Assembly: GCA_944332705.1 (NCBI GenBank)
Contig: CALVKM010000002.1
Span: forward strand, 1 to 64,000
Direction of reading: 5' to 3'
Length of the DNA: 64,000 nt
Source: an uncultured Bacilli bacterium
GTDB lineage: Bacteria > Bacillota_I > Bacilli_A > RF39 > UBA660
Below, piece after piece: positions 24,731 through 34,286 of this stretch. A model generated the notes under the pieces. That model made no database searches. It saw only the letters and a program-made list of their open reading frames with translations, and was not told the DNA's origin. How positions within the stretch are numbered: position 1 is the stretch's first letter; the number at the start of each line of letters is the position of its first letter. The translations under genes were made by a program, and so were the position numbers.

Positions 24731-27319
24731 CTATTCTAATCCAGTATCTGGTTTTTCATCAGGTTCTGTTGGCTTATTTGGTTTATCATCGTCATCATCA
24801 GGTTTTGGATTTATTATATCATCAACATTAGAATCCATTCCCAGATTAACTTTTATTTCTAAATTATCTGATGCGTTATTAGTAAATATTGAATAAGATG
24901 CTCTTATTACATAAGTTACTTCACCAGTTTCAGTAGGTCTTAATGTATAACTTGTATTAGATGTTTGACCAATCAATGTAAGTGTACCATTATTTTCTTG
25001 TTTATAAATTCGATATTCTACTGTACCTATATATGAGCTATTATAACTTAATCTTTGTTCATAATACTTACTAGCTTGATTACCATAATAAGTATTAAAA
25101 TGATCTTGTAAGTATGATGTATTTATTGCATCAGGTGTTTTAATTGCATCCCAAGTTAAATTTAATGTAGTTCCATCAAATGTATATTTTCCATTTGTTG
25201 GTGTATCTAATTTTTGATATCTTGTTGAAACATCAGTAGGTTCTGTACCTTCTTTAAATAATTCTACAGTTCTCATATCTTCCGGAGTATATTCACTAGC
25301 AAGTTGTAATGGGAAAGTTTCTTTTTCAATTTCTACTTCAATAACCCCACTAGGTTTACTAAATGTTTTATTTCTTGAGTAAACCTCTGAACCAACAGCT
25401 TTCATTACTCCGGAACGAACACGATTACCAACAGATACTGTTAGATAATTATCTTTTGATGTACTATCATAACCAATCCATAGTGCTATAGCATATTCTG
25501 GTGAGTAGGTAACATTCCAAGCATCTCTAGTTGCAGATGTTGGAACACCATTATTTTCTGCCCAAGTTCTATCAACATTTGATGTACCAGATTTAGCAGC
25601 AATGTCTGTACCACTAACTTCTACACCTCCAACACCTGATTCAGCAGCAGATACTAGCATATCAGTTATCATATAAGCAGTTTCTTCACTCATAACTCTT
25701 GTTTGTTCATATTTATATTCATAAACTTCACCAGTTGTTAGGTTTTCAGCACTAGTAAATGAATAAGGTTCAATATAGTATCCTCCGCGGCCAAATGCCG
25801 CATATGCTGCACTCATTTCAATCGGAGATATTCCTTCAAAACCACCAATTGATGCTGATTCATAAAGGTCAGTTCCATAATCAATTCCTAAACTATGAAC
25901 GAAATTAGAGATATATTCAGGATTTTCATTGTATACTGCTTGAAAAGCTTTTAGGGCTGGAATATTTCTGGAATTAACTAAAGCTGTGCGCATGGTAATT
26001 AGTCCCATATATTGTCTATCTGAATTATTAATTGTTGTGCCATTACTATATGTATAGGGTTCATCTAAGAAGTATGTTCCTGGAGAACCATTTAAATATT
26101 CAATGTAAGGACCGTAGTCAAATAATGGTTTTGCAGTTGATCCCGGTTGTCTTCGAATGGTTGCTCGGTTTGTACCTAAAGCTGAATAATTTCTACCACC
26201 AGATAGGGCAACTATTGAACCATCTTCAATACTGGTTATGGCCATACCTTCTTGAATAACATCATTTGGAAATTCATATAATTCGCCACTTTCTAATTGG
26301 TTTAGTACTTCTTGAACATCAGGATTAATTGTAGTAACGATTTTCATTGGAACATAGAATGGATCTTGACCAGTTTTTTCTTGAACTTCATTCATTACAT
26401 AATCGATAGCAGCTTGGTTAGTAGAACTAGATTCTTGTTCTGTAAGTAATGATTCAATAGGTATTGCTAAGGCTGCTTCTTTTTCTTCTTCAGTAATATA
26501 ACCATGATTAACCATTAATGTTAAAACGGTTATTTGTCTATTTCTAACTCCTTCGGGATTAGAATATGGATTATATAGATATGGATTTTGGAACATTCCA
26601 GCGATAATTGATGCTTCTGCTAAAGTGATATCCGATACAGATTTTCCAAAATAATATTGACAAGCTTGTTCCACTCCATAAATTCCTGTTGAGTTGATAC
26701 TTGATGCTCCTGCAAACCACATAGCATTAACATAAAATTCAATAATTTCTTCTTTTGTATAATTACTTTCTACTTTAAATATAGCCATATATATATCAGT
26801 GAACTTACGAATTATACCTGCAAGACCTTCATCTTCTGAATTAGTATAAACTTGTTTTACAAGTTGCATGGTTAGTGTTGATGCACCACCAGCAGAACTA
26901 TTACCAAGCAATTGCCCAAATGCGGCTTTAACAAATCTTAAAACATCCATACCTTTATGTTGAAAAAATCTAGAGTCTTCTGTAGCAATAATGGCATCAA
27001 CTAAAACTTGAGGGAGTTCATCATATGTTACTAAAACTCTATCTTCGGCACCAACTCTAGCGAGTTCAGTAACACCATCATTATAATAAAGTACTGTTGA
27101 TTCTTTTGAATATAATTCATCCCTATCAAAATTTGGTGATGTAATAATTATATATAGAGCAAATACTAATATTAAAGTAACTATAGCAATACCTAGTATT
27201 AACAAACCCGATAATATAATAGTTTTTGTTTTCTTCGGTTTATTAGTATTTTCTGTACTTGTTTTTTTCTTTAATTTCGGTTTCTTTACCTTTAATTTAC
27301 CAACTTTTATTTTTTTCAT
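24731..27319 (-). CDS. ponA: Class A penicillin-binding protein (PBP1A type)
   Basis: 862 aa bifunctional peptidoglycan synthase. Basic cytoplasmic tail (KKIKVGKLKVKKPKLKKK), membrane span about 34-56, glycosyltransferase domain with ATEDSRFFQHKGMDVLRFVKA and GGASTLTMQLVKQVY, transpeptidase with STAK (catalytic Ser), SRN and KSGTS motifs. The C-terminal 150 residues hold an FnIII-like domain and an acidic DDDDDKPNKP tail. Its start abuts the recU stop, the pairing known from Bacillus. Confidence 0.94.
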   Translation of the reverse strand: MKKIKVGKLKVKKPKLKKKTSTENTNKPKKTKTIILSGLLILGIAIVTLILVFALYIIITSPNFDRDELYSKESTVLYYNDGVTELARVGAEDRVLVTYDELPQVLVDAIIATEDSRFFQHKGMDVLRFVKAAFGQLLGNSSAGGASTLTMQLVKQVYTNSEDEGLAGIIRKFTDIYMAIFKVESNYTKEEIIEFYVNAMWFAGASSINSTGIYGVEQACQYYFGKSVSDITLAEASIIAGMFQNPYLYNPYSNPEGVRNRQITVLTLMVNHGYITEEEKEAALAIPIESLLTEQESSSTNQAAIDYVMNEVQEKTGQDPFYVPMKIVTTINPDVQEVLNQLESGELYEFPNDVIQEGMAITSIEDGSIVALSGGRNYSALGTNRATIRRQPGSTAKPLFDYGPYIEYLNGSPGTYFLDEPYTYSNGTTINNSDRQYMGLITMRTALVNSRNIPALKAFQAVYNENPEYISNFVHSLGIDYGTDLYESASIGGFEGISPIEMSAAYAAFGRGGYYIEPYSFTSAENLTTGEVYEYKYEQTRVMSEETAYMITDMLVSAAESGVGGVEVSGTDIAAKSGTSNVDRTWAENNGVPTSATRDAWNVTYSPEYAIALWIGYDSTSKDNYLTVSVGNRVRSGVMKAVGSEVYSRNKTFSKPSGVIEVEIEKETFPLQLASEYTPEDMRTVELFKEGTEPTDVSTRYQKLDTPTNGKYTFDGTTLNLTWDAIKTPDAINTSYLQDHFNTYYGNQASKYYEQRLSYNSSYIGTVEYRIYKQENNGTLTLIGQTSNTSYTLRPTETGEVTYVIRASYSIFTNNASDNLEIKVNLGMDSNVDDIINPKPDDDDDKPNKPTEPDEKPDTGLE

Positions 27320-27873
27320 TATCTATCCTCCATAAATTGATCAATTATTTTTAAATAATCTAATCCTTTTAAACTTAATTTCATTTCATAGGCGTTTTCT
27401 TCTAAATATTTATATGGAATACTTTTTCTATCGTTATTTTTTATAAAATCTAAGAAAACACTTCCCATTAATAAAAAATATTTATTATTCATCATAATTA
27501 TTAAAAAAACTATACCTCCATGTTTATTTATATTATATATATGTTTAATTTGATGTGGATGGACATTACTTATTGGAAAAGCAGTCTTATTTTCTGTAAC
27601 CTTAGCATCAAATTCTATGTAATATCCCTTGTAAAGTCCATTAAAATCTAGGGTAGATGGACTTTTATAATAACCATCTTGTATTCTTTTACCTTTATTA
27701 CTATACGCAACTTTTGTAACTCCAATAGGAGTTGGCTTTTTATAAATATATGCTATATCATTATCCCGATAGTATTCATTAGTACTTTCAATTAATCCTT
27801 CTAAATCCATACCACGATTACTATATGTTGTAGTTTTTTGATAATCTTTTTTAATGTTGTTTGGATATAACAA
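27319..27873 (-). CDS. recU: Holliday junction resolvase
   Basis: 184 aa. Core nuclease motif with FNGLYKGYYIEFDAKVTEN (Asp, Glu and Lys ligands) and the FPISNVHPHQIKHI helix typical of RecU; N-terminal GMDLEGLIESTNEYY. Resolves recombination intermediates. First gene of a recU-ponA unit; AGAGGTGAT before the ATG is the ribosome site. Confidence 0.94.
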   Translation of the reverse strand: MLYPNNIKKDYQKTTTYSNRGMDLEGLIESTNEYYRDNDIAYIYKKPTPIGVTKVAYSNKGKRIQDGYYKSPSTLDFNGLYKGYYIEFDAKVTENKTAFPISNVHPHQIKHIYNINKHGGIVFLIIMMNNKYFLLMGSVFLDFIKNNDRKSIPYKYLEENAYEMKLSLKGLDYLKIIDQFMEDR

Positions 27874-28027
27874 AATAAATCACCTCTATAATTATACCAC
27901 ATATTGAATTTTTAAAAAACCACTTATAATTAATTAATTATAATTTGACAATAAAACTTTTGTCGATATTTGTCGATGTTAATGCATTTATTTAAAGTTT
28001 ATAGTACAATAATTTCAGGTGATTATA

Positions 28028-28126
28028 ATGAATATAAATTATTTTTTAAATGCGATGTTAGAAAAAATTGATTGGGCAATACTTAATACTTATTTAGTGG
28101 ATAAGAAAAAAAGAAAGAAAAAGTAA
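28028..28126 (+). CDS. 32-residue basic-tailed small protein candidate
   Basis: ATG 28028 follows CAGGTGATTATA (ribosome site GGTGAT). The product begins MNINYFLNAMLEKIDWAI and ends VDKKKRKKK: an amphipathic helix with a strongly basic tail. A TAC-AAT type -10 near 28011 lies upstream and a separate promoter for gpsB follows. The rest of the 27874-28190 gap shows only promoters. Not testable further from one sequence. Confidence 0.4.
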   Translation: MNINYFLNAMLEKIDWAILNTYLVDKKKRKKK

Positions 28127-28190
28127 ATTTTTGGCATATTGACAAACATATCTAAAATAGTATATAATTTTCTTGTTAGAAGGTGATATT

Positions 28191-28517
28191 TTGTATAATG
28201 ATAGGTTCTATTTAACACCACAAGAAATATTGGAAAAAGAATTTAAGGTGGATGCCAGGGGATATCGGCCTCAAGAGGTTGATAAATTTTTGGATATGGT
28301 TATTAGAGATTATACAGAATATGCAAATATTATTAAAAAATTAGAAAAAGACATTAAGAATCTAATGGAAGATAATTCTAAATTGAAACAAGAAATTAGA
28401 AGATTGCAAAGTGAAGTAGATTCTACTAGTAATGCCCCATCAAGGAGTATTAGTAATGTCGACCTTCTAAAAAGAATTAGTAATTTAGAAAAAATTGTTT
28501 ATGGTAATAATGAATAA
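28191..28517 (+). CDS. gpsB: Cell-cycle protein GpsB (DivIVA family)
   Basis: 108 aa from TTG 28191, which has AAGGTGAT upstream and gives the conserved start YNDRFYLTPQEILEKEFK. The DivIVA-type membrane-binding coiled coil (RGYRPQEVDKFLDMVIRDY) is followed by a long coiled coil and a C-terminal SNVDLLKRISNLEKIVYG trimer motif. Coordinates septal and lateral wall synthesis with PBP1. The position directly before rnpB is common in Firmicutes. Confidence 0.92.
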   Translation: MYNDRFYLTPQEILEKEFKVDARGYRPQEVDKFLDMVIRDYTEYANIIKKLEKDIKNLMEDNSKLKQEIRRLQSEVDSTSNAPSRSISNVDLLKRISNLEKIVYGNNE

Positions 28518-28863
28518 TTCTTGGGCAAATGCTGCATATATTGTAATGTAGAGGAAAGTCCATGCTCACACAAGCTGTGATGTTTGTAGTGTTCGTGCCT
28601 AGGGAAAAAATAACCTAGGGTAGCTTTTGCTAACGGCTTCGAGGAAACCTGTCAAATGGTTTTAGTAGATATAAAAGTGCCATAGAGACGAGTTAGTTTG
28701 GAAACAGACTAAGTGGAACGCGGTAAACCCCACGAGTGAGAAACCCAAATTATGGTCGGGGAGTTCTATTTCGGGAATCAAACTGAAATAGGGCCTGCTT
28801 GCAGGAGATAAATATTTGCCACTTTCATAACCTGAAAGTACAGAACATGGCTTATAAAGAATT
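28515..28863 (+). ncRNA. rnpB: RNase P RNA, Bacillus type B
   Basis: Conserved segments in order: GAGGAAAGTCCATGCTC (P4 5' strand region), GTAGTGTTCGTGCCTAGGG, AAAGTGCCATAGAGACGA, GTGGAACGCGGTAAACCCC, GAGTGAGAAACCCAAATTATGG, and ACAGAACATGGCTTATA (P4 3' strand). Ends AATTCTT and AAGAATT pair as P1. The layout matches the type B fold of low-GC Firmicutes. The 5' end overlaps the gpsB stop; both borders are estimated. A T-run follows the 3' end. Confidence 0.95.
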
Positions 28864-28896
28864 ATTTTTTTATTTTCATAAAAAAGGAGTGAGATT

Positions 28897-29379
28897 TTGA
28901 ACGAGATTGGTGAGTTGCTCAAGGAGACCAGAGAATCATCAGGTGTTAGTTTGAATGAAGCAAGTAAAGATTTAGATATTAAAGTAGAAATGTTGGAAAA
29001 TATTGAAGATGGTCGAACTGGAGCATTTAAAGATATTTTTGAGCTAAAAGAATATATTACAAGTTATGCTAAATATTTAGGTTTAGATGAGAAAAGTCTA
29101 ATAGATGAATTCAATGAATATATGTTTGAATATACTTCTAAGATACCAGTAAAAGATATTGAAAAAACTATTGAATTAAAATTAAAAGAAGAAAAGAAAG
29201 AAAATCATGATGAAGTTGCATCACCTTATACTAGGGAAAGTAAGAAATATAATAGTTGGGTATATATTGTAATTTACGTTTTTATATTTTTAATGATATG
29301 TATTGCTGTATTTTGGTCAGTTAAACAAGTAACAATTAATAAAAATGTAACAGATACAATAAGTTATGGAGGAAAGTAG
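28897..29379 (+). CDS. HTH membrane protein, RodZ-like
   Basis: 160 aa from TTG 28897 with AAGGAGTGAGAT upstream. N-terminal XRE-like fold (LKETRESSGVSLNEASKDLDIKVEMLENIEDG), a helical linker, and a single membrane span near 128-148 with a very short outside tail. RodZ links MreB to the wall machinery; here the extracellular domain is almost missing. Position just before pgsA matches the Bacillus ymfM-pgsA order. Confidence 0.78.
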   Translation: MNEIGELLKETRESSGVSLNEASKDLDIKVEMLENIEDGRTGAFKDIFELKEYITSYAKYLGLDEKSLIDEFNEYMFEYTSKIPVKDIEKTIELKLKEEKKENHDEVASPYTRESKKYNSWVYIVIYVFIFLMICIAVFWSVKQVTINKNVTDTISYGGK

Positions 29380-29380
29380 T

Positions 29381-29992
29381 ATGAATTTACCAAATAAAAT
29401 AACAATAGCAAGAATTATAATGGCAGTAATAATTTTAGTAATAATGTTAGTACCATGGTATTCTCTAGGAGTTGAATGGCCAGTTTATCAAGTAGGAAAT
29501 GTTTCCCAAGTTGATTTAAAATACATTGTTGTAGGAATTTTATTTTTAATTGCATCTTTATCAGATTTTTTAGATGGCCACATTGCTCGTAAGAATAATT
29601 TAGTTACAGACTTTGGTAAAGTAGCAGATGCAATTGCTGATAAAGTATTAGTAAATGGACTTTTAATAGTACTTGCTTATTACCGTGTTATTTCTGTAGT
29701 TATACCGGTAGTTATTATAACTAGAGATATAGTAGTAGATTCTTGTAAAATGATTAGTGGCAACAAAGGTAAAGTCGTTGCGGCTTCCATCCTTGGAAAA
29801 CTTAAAACAATTTGTATGATGGTTGGTTTAACCTTAACTTTATTTTACAATCTACCATTTGAACTTATTGGACTGCCAATTGCTGATTTATTTTTAATCG
29901 CTGCAACAATTCTTTCTGTTGTATCTGGTTGTCAATATTATTATAATTCACGAGAATTTTTATTTCCTAAAGATTCTAAAAGGGCAAAATAA
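29381..29992 (+). CDS. pgsA: Phosphatidylglycerophosphate synthase
   Basis: 203 aa from ATG 29381 with GGAGG upstream. The CDP-alcohol phosphotransferase motif DGHIAR...DFGKVADAIADK holds all four Asp and the Gly. Four to five membrane spans. Makes PG-phosphate from CDP-diacylglycerol and glycerol 3-phosphate. Confidence 0.94.
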   Translation: MNLPNKITIARIIMAVIILVIMLVPWYSLGVEWPVYQVGNVSQVDLKYIVVGILFLIASLSDFLDGHIARKNNLVTDFGKVADAIADKVLVNGLLIVLAYYRVISVVIPVVIITRDIVVDSCKMISGNKGKVVAASILGKLKTICMMVGLTLTLFYNLPFELIGLPIADLFLIAATILSVVSGCQYYYNSREFLFPKDSKRAK

Positions 29993-30006
29993 GTTGCCTT
30001 TTTTTT
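29981..30006 (+). terminator. Rho-independent terminator of pgsA
   Basis: AGGGCAA pairs with TTGCCTT followed by a T-run; overlaps the pgsA stop. Confidence 0.8.
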
Positions 30007-30068
30007 GTACTATATCCTAGACACATTTCTAAAATACTCATAATATACACTAGAAAGGAATGTTGATA

Positions 30069-30401
30069 ATGAATTATTTTAATGAAAAAAGTTATGAAGA
30101 TGTAAATGCTAAGGCTTATGATAAAAAAGCTATGGGAGAACATACTACTTGTTCTAGTGGTATGAATATGAACATGAATATGGGTATGGATATGGGAATG
30201 AATTATGATTGTGGTTGTATGCCAGTTTATGAATGCCCTAGGGAAAGAGTATGTCATAGATATATTTGCTACAATGTACCCCACATTATTCCCTGCAACA
30301 CGAGAATTATAAATCATCATGTATATAGACATACTTATGAGCCAGCTTATACTTGTTGCGAAGAAAATGTTTGTGAAAATGTCTTTGACAGATGCTGCTA
30401 A
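30069..30401 (+). CDS. CotD-like Cys/His/Met-rich protein
   Basis: 110 aa from ATG 30069 (AAAGGA upstream at good spacing; the ATG at 30060 abuts it). The middle is a Met/Asn/Gly repeat (GMNMNMNMGMDMGMNYD); the C-terminal half (VPHIIPCNTRIINHHVYRHTYEP...CC) resembles the HIHP...NHH...H...CC pattern of Bacillus spore coat protein CotD. Sixteen or so Cys and His suggest metal binding or disulphide cross-linking. No sporulation gene is in the window. Confidence 0.55.
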   Translation: MNYFNEKSYEDVNAKAYDKKAMGEHTTCSSGMNMNMNMGMDMGMNYDCGCMPVYECPRERVCHRYICYNVPHIIPCNTRIINHHVYRHTYEPAYTCCEENVCENVFDRCC

Positions 30402-30425
30402 AAAGGTATGAATTTACCTTTTTAT
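30401..30425 (+). terminator. Rho-independent terminator
   Basis: AAAAAGGTA pairs with TACCTTTTT, just behind the CotD-like gene. Confidence 0.75.
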
Positions 30426-30485
30426 TTTGAAATATTTGCATTTTTCTAAAAAATATGTTATTATAATCCCTGTTAAGGGGGATAT

Positions 30486-30914
30486 ATGCAAAAAATTAGT
30501 GATTTGAATGTTGTTAAAAATCTTTTAATTGATATGTATGATAATGGTATTGAAGAAAATGGTGTAGTTAGAAAAATGGATATATTAGATTATTATGCCA
30601 TTTGTGATATTGATATTCGTAAATTAAATATTGTTTTAAGAGAAGCTGGTATTCCTAAAAATAACCATGAAAATAGTGTTATTAATCAGCTTGCAATAAA
30701 ATATGGTGGTATAGTTTTATCTGAAGAAGATTTCTTTAAAAGAATTCAAAGTGAAAAATTAAGTATTGCAGGTATTGAAATAACAGATGAAATTAAAATG
30801 GAAGTTATGAATTATTTTAAAGAAAACAATATACCATTAGTATATAAAAATTATCATTATTACATAAGAAGATTAGTAGCAAACATCTTACAAGAAGAAT
30901 CAAGAAGTCGTTAA
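30486..30914 (+). CDS. Hypothetical 142-residue soluble protein
   Basis: Helical, charged, no membrane segment. Start ATG after TTAAGGGGGATAT. Contains DILDYYAICDIDIRKLNIVLREAGI and ends in a basic RSR. A terminator hairpin AAGAAGTC/GGCTTCTT overlaps the stop. No family recognised; the helix pattern could be a small DNA-associated protein, which is a guess. Confidence 0.6.
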   Translation: MQKISDLNVVKNLLIDMYDNGIEENGVVRKMDILDYYAICDIDIRKLNIVLREAGIPKNNHENSVINQLAIKYGGIVLSEEDFFKRIQSEKLSIAGIEITDEIKMEVMNYFKENNIPLVYKNYHYYIRRLVANILQEESRSR

Positions 30915-30994
30915 GGCTTCTTTTTTTCTATATTTCATAAATTTACCATGGAAATATAAATTATTTTATTATATAATTATTATGGGTGGATAAA

Positions 30995-31969
30995 ATGATT
31001 TTAGGAGATAATTATATAACTTACTTAAAAAAATTAAAGAAAGATGAATTAATTAATATAATAAACGATTATAACTCTTTAAGAGAAATATATGGTGGCA
31101 TCAAAATAGAAACTAAAAATGCTAAAAAGGATAAATTAATTGATGATATAGCAGAAATTCAAAATACTTATTTTAAATATGTTATAATGTCTCTAGATTT
31201 AGAAGATTATAATATTTTAAAACATTTAATGACTAAAAAAATAAATAATGATTATTTATTAGAAAATAGAGTCTTTTTAAATTATCTAATTAGTAAATGT
31301 ATTTTAATTCAAGAACAAGATCTAATTATACCTAAAGATACTAAGGCTTTAATTAGTAATTTATTAAAGGATAAAGAAGTTATAACTTATATTAAAAAAT
31401 GGGATCGAATTTATAAATTAGTTGATGGGGTAATTATTGCTTACGGAGTAGTTGATAGAAAATATTTTGATATCATAATTAGTGGTATTCTTGATAAAGA
31501 ATTAATTATTCCTAAAATGAACTATTATTATAAAAAAGAATATAAAATAGATAATAAAAAGATTATTAGTACTAAATTATCTAATAAAAAAAGAATTGAT
31601 AGTTATTTAAAAAATAAAAAATATAAATATTTTACTAACAAAGATTATTGCTTATTAGGAAGTTCAATATATCATCATAATATTAAAAGTTATAAAAAAT
31701 TTATTAAAATGTTAAAAAGTAATTATATATTTAGAAATAAAGATATAGAATTTGTTGATAAGTTTATAGTTATTCCATATTTATATAATTCTCTAAATGA
31801 AGAAGAAGTTGCTAAAGAGAATCTAGAAGAAACAGTAACTAAATATTTTGAGTTTAAGGGAGATAAATTAAAAACTAAAATGCTTAGTGAAATAATGAAA
31901 ATAAGAGATGAATTTCCATTATGGGAATATCGGGGATTTAGTAAAATGGAGGAGAAAAATGAAGAATAA
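30995..31969 (+). CDS. Hypothetical 324-residue protein, Lys/Ile-rich
   Basis: ATG 30995 has GGGTGGA upstream; a GTG at 30986 is a possible longer start. N-terminal YLKKLKKDELINIINDYNS looks like a SAP or Rho-N type helix pair, and an LSKKRIDSYLKNK-type basic stretch lies at about residue 195. No transmembrane segment. Overlaps the next gene by 11 bases, so it begins a three-gene unit with the pilin-like protein and DUF2779 protein. Confidence 0.55.
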   Translation: MILGDNYITYLKKLKKDELINIINDYNSLREIYGGIKIETKNAKKDKLIDDIAEIQNTYFKYVIMSLDLEDYNILKHLMTKKINNDYLLENRVFLNYLISKCILIQEQDLIIPKDTKALISNLLKDKEVITYIKKWDRIYKLVDGVIIAYGVVDRKYFDIIISGILDKELIIPKMNYYYKKEYKIDNKKIISTKLSNKKRIDSYLKNKKYKYFTNKDYCLLGSSIYHHNIKSYKKFIKMLKSNYIFRNKDIEFVDKFIVIPYLYNSLNEEEVAKENLEETVTKYFEFKGDKLKTKMLSEIMKIRDEFPLWEYRGFSKMEEKNEE

Positions 31970-32327
31970 TAGGGGAGCTGTATCAGTTGGTTTAATAGCC
32001 CTTTTAGCGGTTTTTACAGTTGGTTATTTTGCATTAGCCAATATGTTTTCTTATGATTTTGATGTGAATTATGAAGAAGATTTGTATGATTTAAAAATTG
32101 CTGCAATTGAAAAAAATGCTGTAATATATGCGGAAGGTCATGAAGAATTATTTGCAGAAACTAGTGATGTCTATATGACTGTTGAGGAACTTGCCTTAGC
32201 AAATGTTATTATTTCTAATTCAGAAGGTGTAGTGGAAGACCCTAGAAATAGTGAAGATACCCTAAATGATTTAAGAGTTAAAATTACTAATAAAGATGAT
32301 GTAATAACTGCTGAGGTTTTAGCGTAA
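31959..32327 (+). CDS. Small membrane-anchored, pilin-like protein
   Basis: 122 aa from ATG 31959 with GGAGG upstream. Short basic start MKNNRG, hydrophobic AVSVGLIALLAVFTVGYFALANMF, then an acidic extracellular part. The basic-Gly-hydrophobic start recalls prepilin or tad-type leaders, but there is no clear peptidase site and no assembly gene nearby, so the name describes only the shape. Confidence 0.5.
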   Translation: MKNNRGAVSVGLIALLAVFTVGYFALANMFSYDFDVNYEEDLYDLKIAAIEKNAVIYAEGHEELFAETSDVYMTVEELALANVIISNSEGVVEDPRNSEDTLNDLRVKITNKDDVITAEVLA

Positions 32328-32328
32328 A

Positions 32329-34221
32329 ATGGCAATTACTAAAACTAATTTTATCAATTATAGTCGTTGTCCTAGATATGCGGCCTTAGAAGAAATAAAA
32401 AGTGAAAAACTGGATGCCGATATTACATATAAAGAATATAAACACGAAGAAGAAAGCGAACAATTAAAAGAAATATTAGGTAGTATTTTTGAAGATGATA
32501 CTTATGAAGTTGATTTAACTAATAAGGTCAATAAACAAATGGAAGCCATGATGCCTTATTATAAAATGGTCGAAATTGAAGCGGGCCGTATCACTAAAAA
32601 ATATTTCGGTGGTAAAAGTACCTATGCAGAAGATACCTTTAGCCAAGAATCTTTTGAATTTAATAAAAACGGTATAAAATATATTTGTTATGTCGATATT
32701 TATAATGAGGTAGATAATGATATAAATATCATTGAAGTAAAAGCAACAACATCTAATAAATATGTTAATCTAAAAGCAAATCATAAAAAGGGTGAAAAAT
32801 ATTCCATATTTCATTTTGACAAAGATAAAAATTGTTATTATTTAAAAGATGAAATAGAAGGCTATCCGCTTGATAGTGAAATGCCTTTGGATGCTTACCT
32901 AAAACAAAAAGAAAAATTATTTGATAGATATAGTTCTGTTGGATCTTACATTTTTGACTTAGCCATTCAAAGATTTATTTTAGAAGGTGAATACAAAGAA
33001 TCACACAATGAAGAAAGATTAAAAAATGTTCACTATTATTTAGCGGTACTTAATCACAACTATGTTTTTGATGGTACTTATGAAGGTAAAAAAGCTATTT
33101 ACAATCCTGATAATGAAGGAAATGAAATAGTAGTATTTTTTGATTTAACCAAAGTTACTGAAGAATACCAAAATATTATCAAGCAAACTGAGGCAAGCCT
33201 AGAAGAATATCTCTTTAATTTAAATGCGTCTCCATGTCCAATGGGTAAGTGGTGTGAAAGAAAAAAAGTCAAAGAATGTATTTACCTAGGTCCTGTCTGC
33301 GGTAAAATGATTCCCGCTAAAAATTCTTGTTTAAATTACTTAAATAATGGTTTTGGTTTTAAAACTTTAGATGGCGAAAGATTAAAAGGTTTAGAACTAA
33401 TCAATGCCGGATATATTAATATGTTAGATATACCAGAAGAATGGATTACGAGTAAAAAACATGAAATTCAAAGAGACTCACTAAGATTTAATAAGCCTTA
33501 TATTGATACCGAAAAAATAAGAGCAGGTCTAAATGCTCTAGAATATCCGATATATCACTTGGATTTTGAAACAATGCCTTGTCCAATGCCAAGATTTCGC
33601 GGGGAAAAACCTTATATTCAATCGCCATTTGAATTTAGTTTACATATCGAACATGCTCCAGGTGTATGTGATAAAGAAAAAGATAATTATATCTTTTTAG
33701 CTAAAACTTTTGATAATGATGAAAGAGAAGAATTAGTCAAAGCTTTGTGTAAATATATTAATCCTGATAAAGGCACTTTATTTGCGCAAAATGTTGCTTT
33801 TGAAAAAGGCCGTATTAAAGAATTAGCAGCCATATTTCCAGAATATCGCGAGAAACTCATGAAAATGTATAATCGGGGTTTTGACCTGCTTTGGTTAGTT
33901 AATACTAAAACTGAACTTTATGAAGAATTAGGTTTTGATAAAGAAAGGGCAAGCCTCCCAAATTATTACAACAAAGATTTAAGTGGTTCTTATTCTATCA
34001 AAAAAACTTTACCAGTTTTTAGTGATTTATCCTACAAAGACTTGACAGTTAAAAACGGAACTGAAGCGATTGTTGCTTATGCTAGTTATAATAAAATGAC
34101 AAAAGAAGAATATGATTTATATTATGAAGCCCTAAGAATTTATTGTCAGCAAGATACTTGGGCAATGGTTGTAATTTTACAAGCTTTAAGAGAATTATGT
34201 CAAATTAGTGTCAAATCTTAA
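32329..34221 (+). CDS. DUF2779 protein with RecB/Cas4-like nuclease motifs
   Basis: 630 aa. N-terminal NFINYSRCPRYAALEE (first Cys), INIIEVKATTS (PD-(D/E)xK nuclease core), CPMGKWCERKKVKEC with a further CGKM (candidate Fe-S cysteines with the N-terminal Cys), then the DUF2779 half with YHLDFETMPCPMPRF and an RNase H/DnaQ-like fold (FAQNVAFEKGRIKEL, YCQQDTWAMV). So two nuclease-like domains in one chain. Known of the family: TM0106-type predicted exonucleases of unknown role. The start follows the upstream stop by one base. Confidence 0.8.
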   Translation: MAITKTNFINYSRCPRYAALEEIKSEKLDADITYKEYKHEEESEQLKEILGSIFEDDTYEVDLTNKVNKQMEAMMPYYKMVEIEAGRITKKYFGGKSTYAEDTFSQESFEFNKNGIKYICYVDIYNEVDNDINIIEVKATTSNKYVNLKANHKKGEKYSIFHFDKDKNCYYLKDEIEGYPLDSEMPLDAYLKQKEKLFDRYSSVGSYIFDLAIQRFILEGEYKESHNEERLKNVHYYLAVLNHNYVFDGTYEGKKAIYNPDNEGNEIVVFFDLTKVTEEYQNIIKQTEASLEEYLFNLNASPCPMGKWCERKKVKECIYLGPVCGKMIPAKNSCLNYLNNGFGFKTLDGERLKGLELINAGYINMLDIPEEWITSKKHEIQRDSLRFNKPYIDTEKIRAGLNALEYPIYHLDFETMPCPMPRFRGEKPYIQSPFEFSLHIEHAPGVCDKEKDNYIFLAKTFDNDEREELVKALCKYINPDKGTLFAQNVAFEKGRIKELAAIFPEYREKLMKMYNRGFDLLWLVNTKTELYEELGFDKERASLPNYYNKDLSGSYSIKKTLPVFSDLSYKDLTVKNGTEAIVAYASYNKMTKEEYDLYYEALRIYCQQDTWAMVVILQALRELCQISVKS

Positions 34222-34286
34222 ACTTTTTGTTGATTTTACTTTTCAAAGTGGGTATTATATATATTAAAGAGAGAGGAGTGAGAAAG

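Noticed and set aside
29976..30332. His-rich minus-strand frame (HIHTHIHVHIH)
   Set aside because: It is the reverse reading of the ATG-rich Met/Asn/Gly repeat of the CotD-like gene and has no ribosome site.
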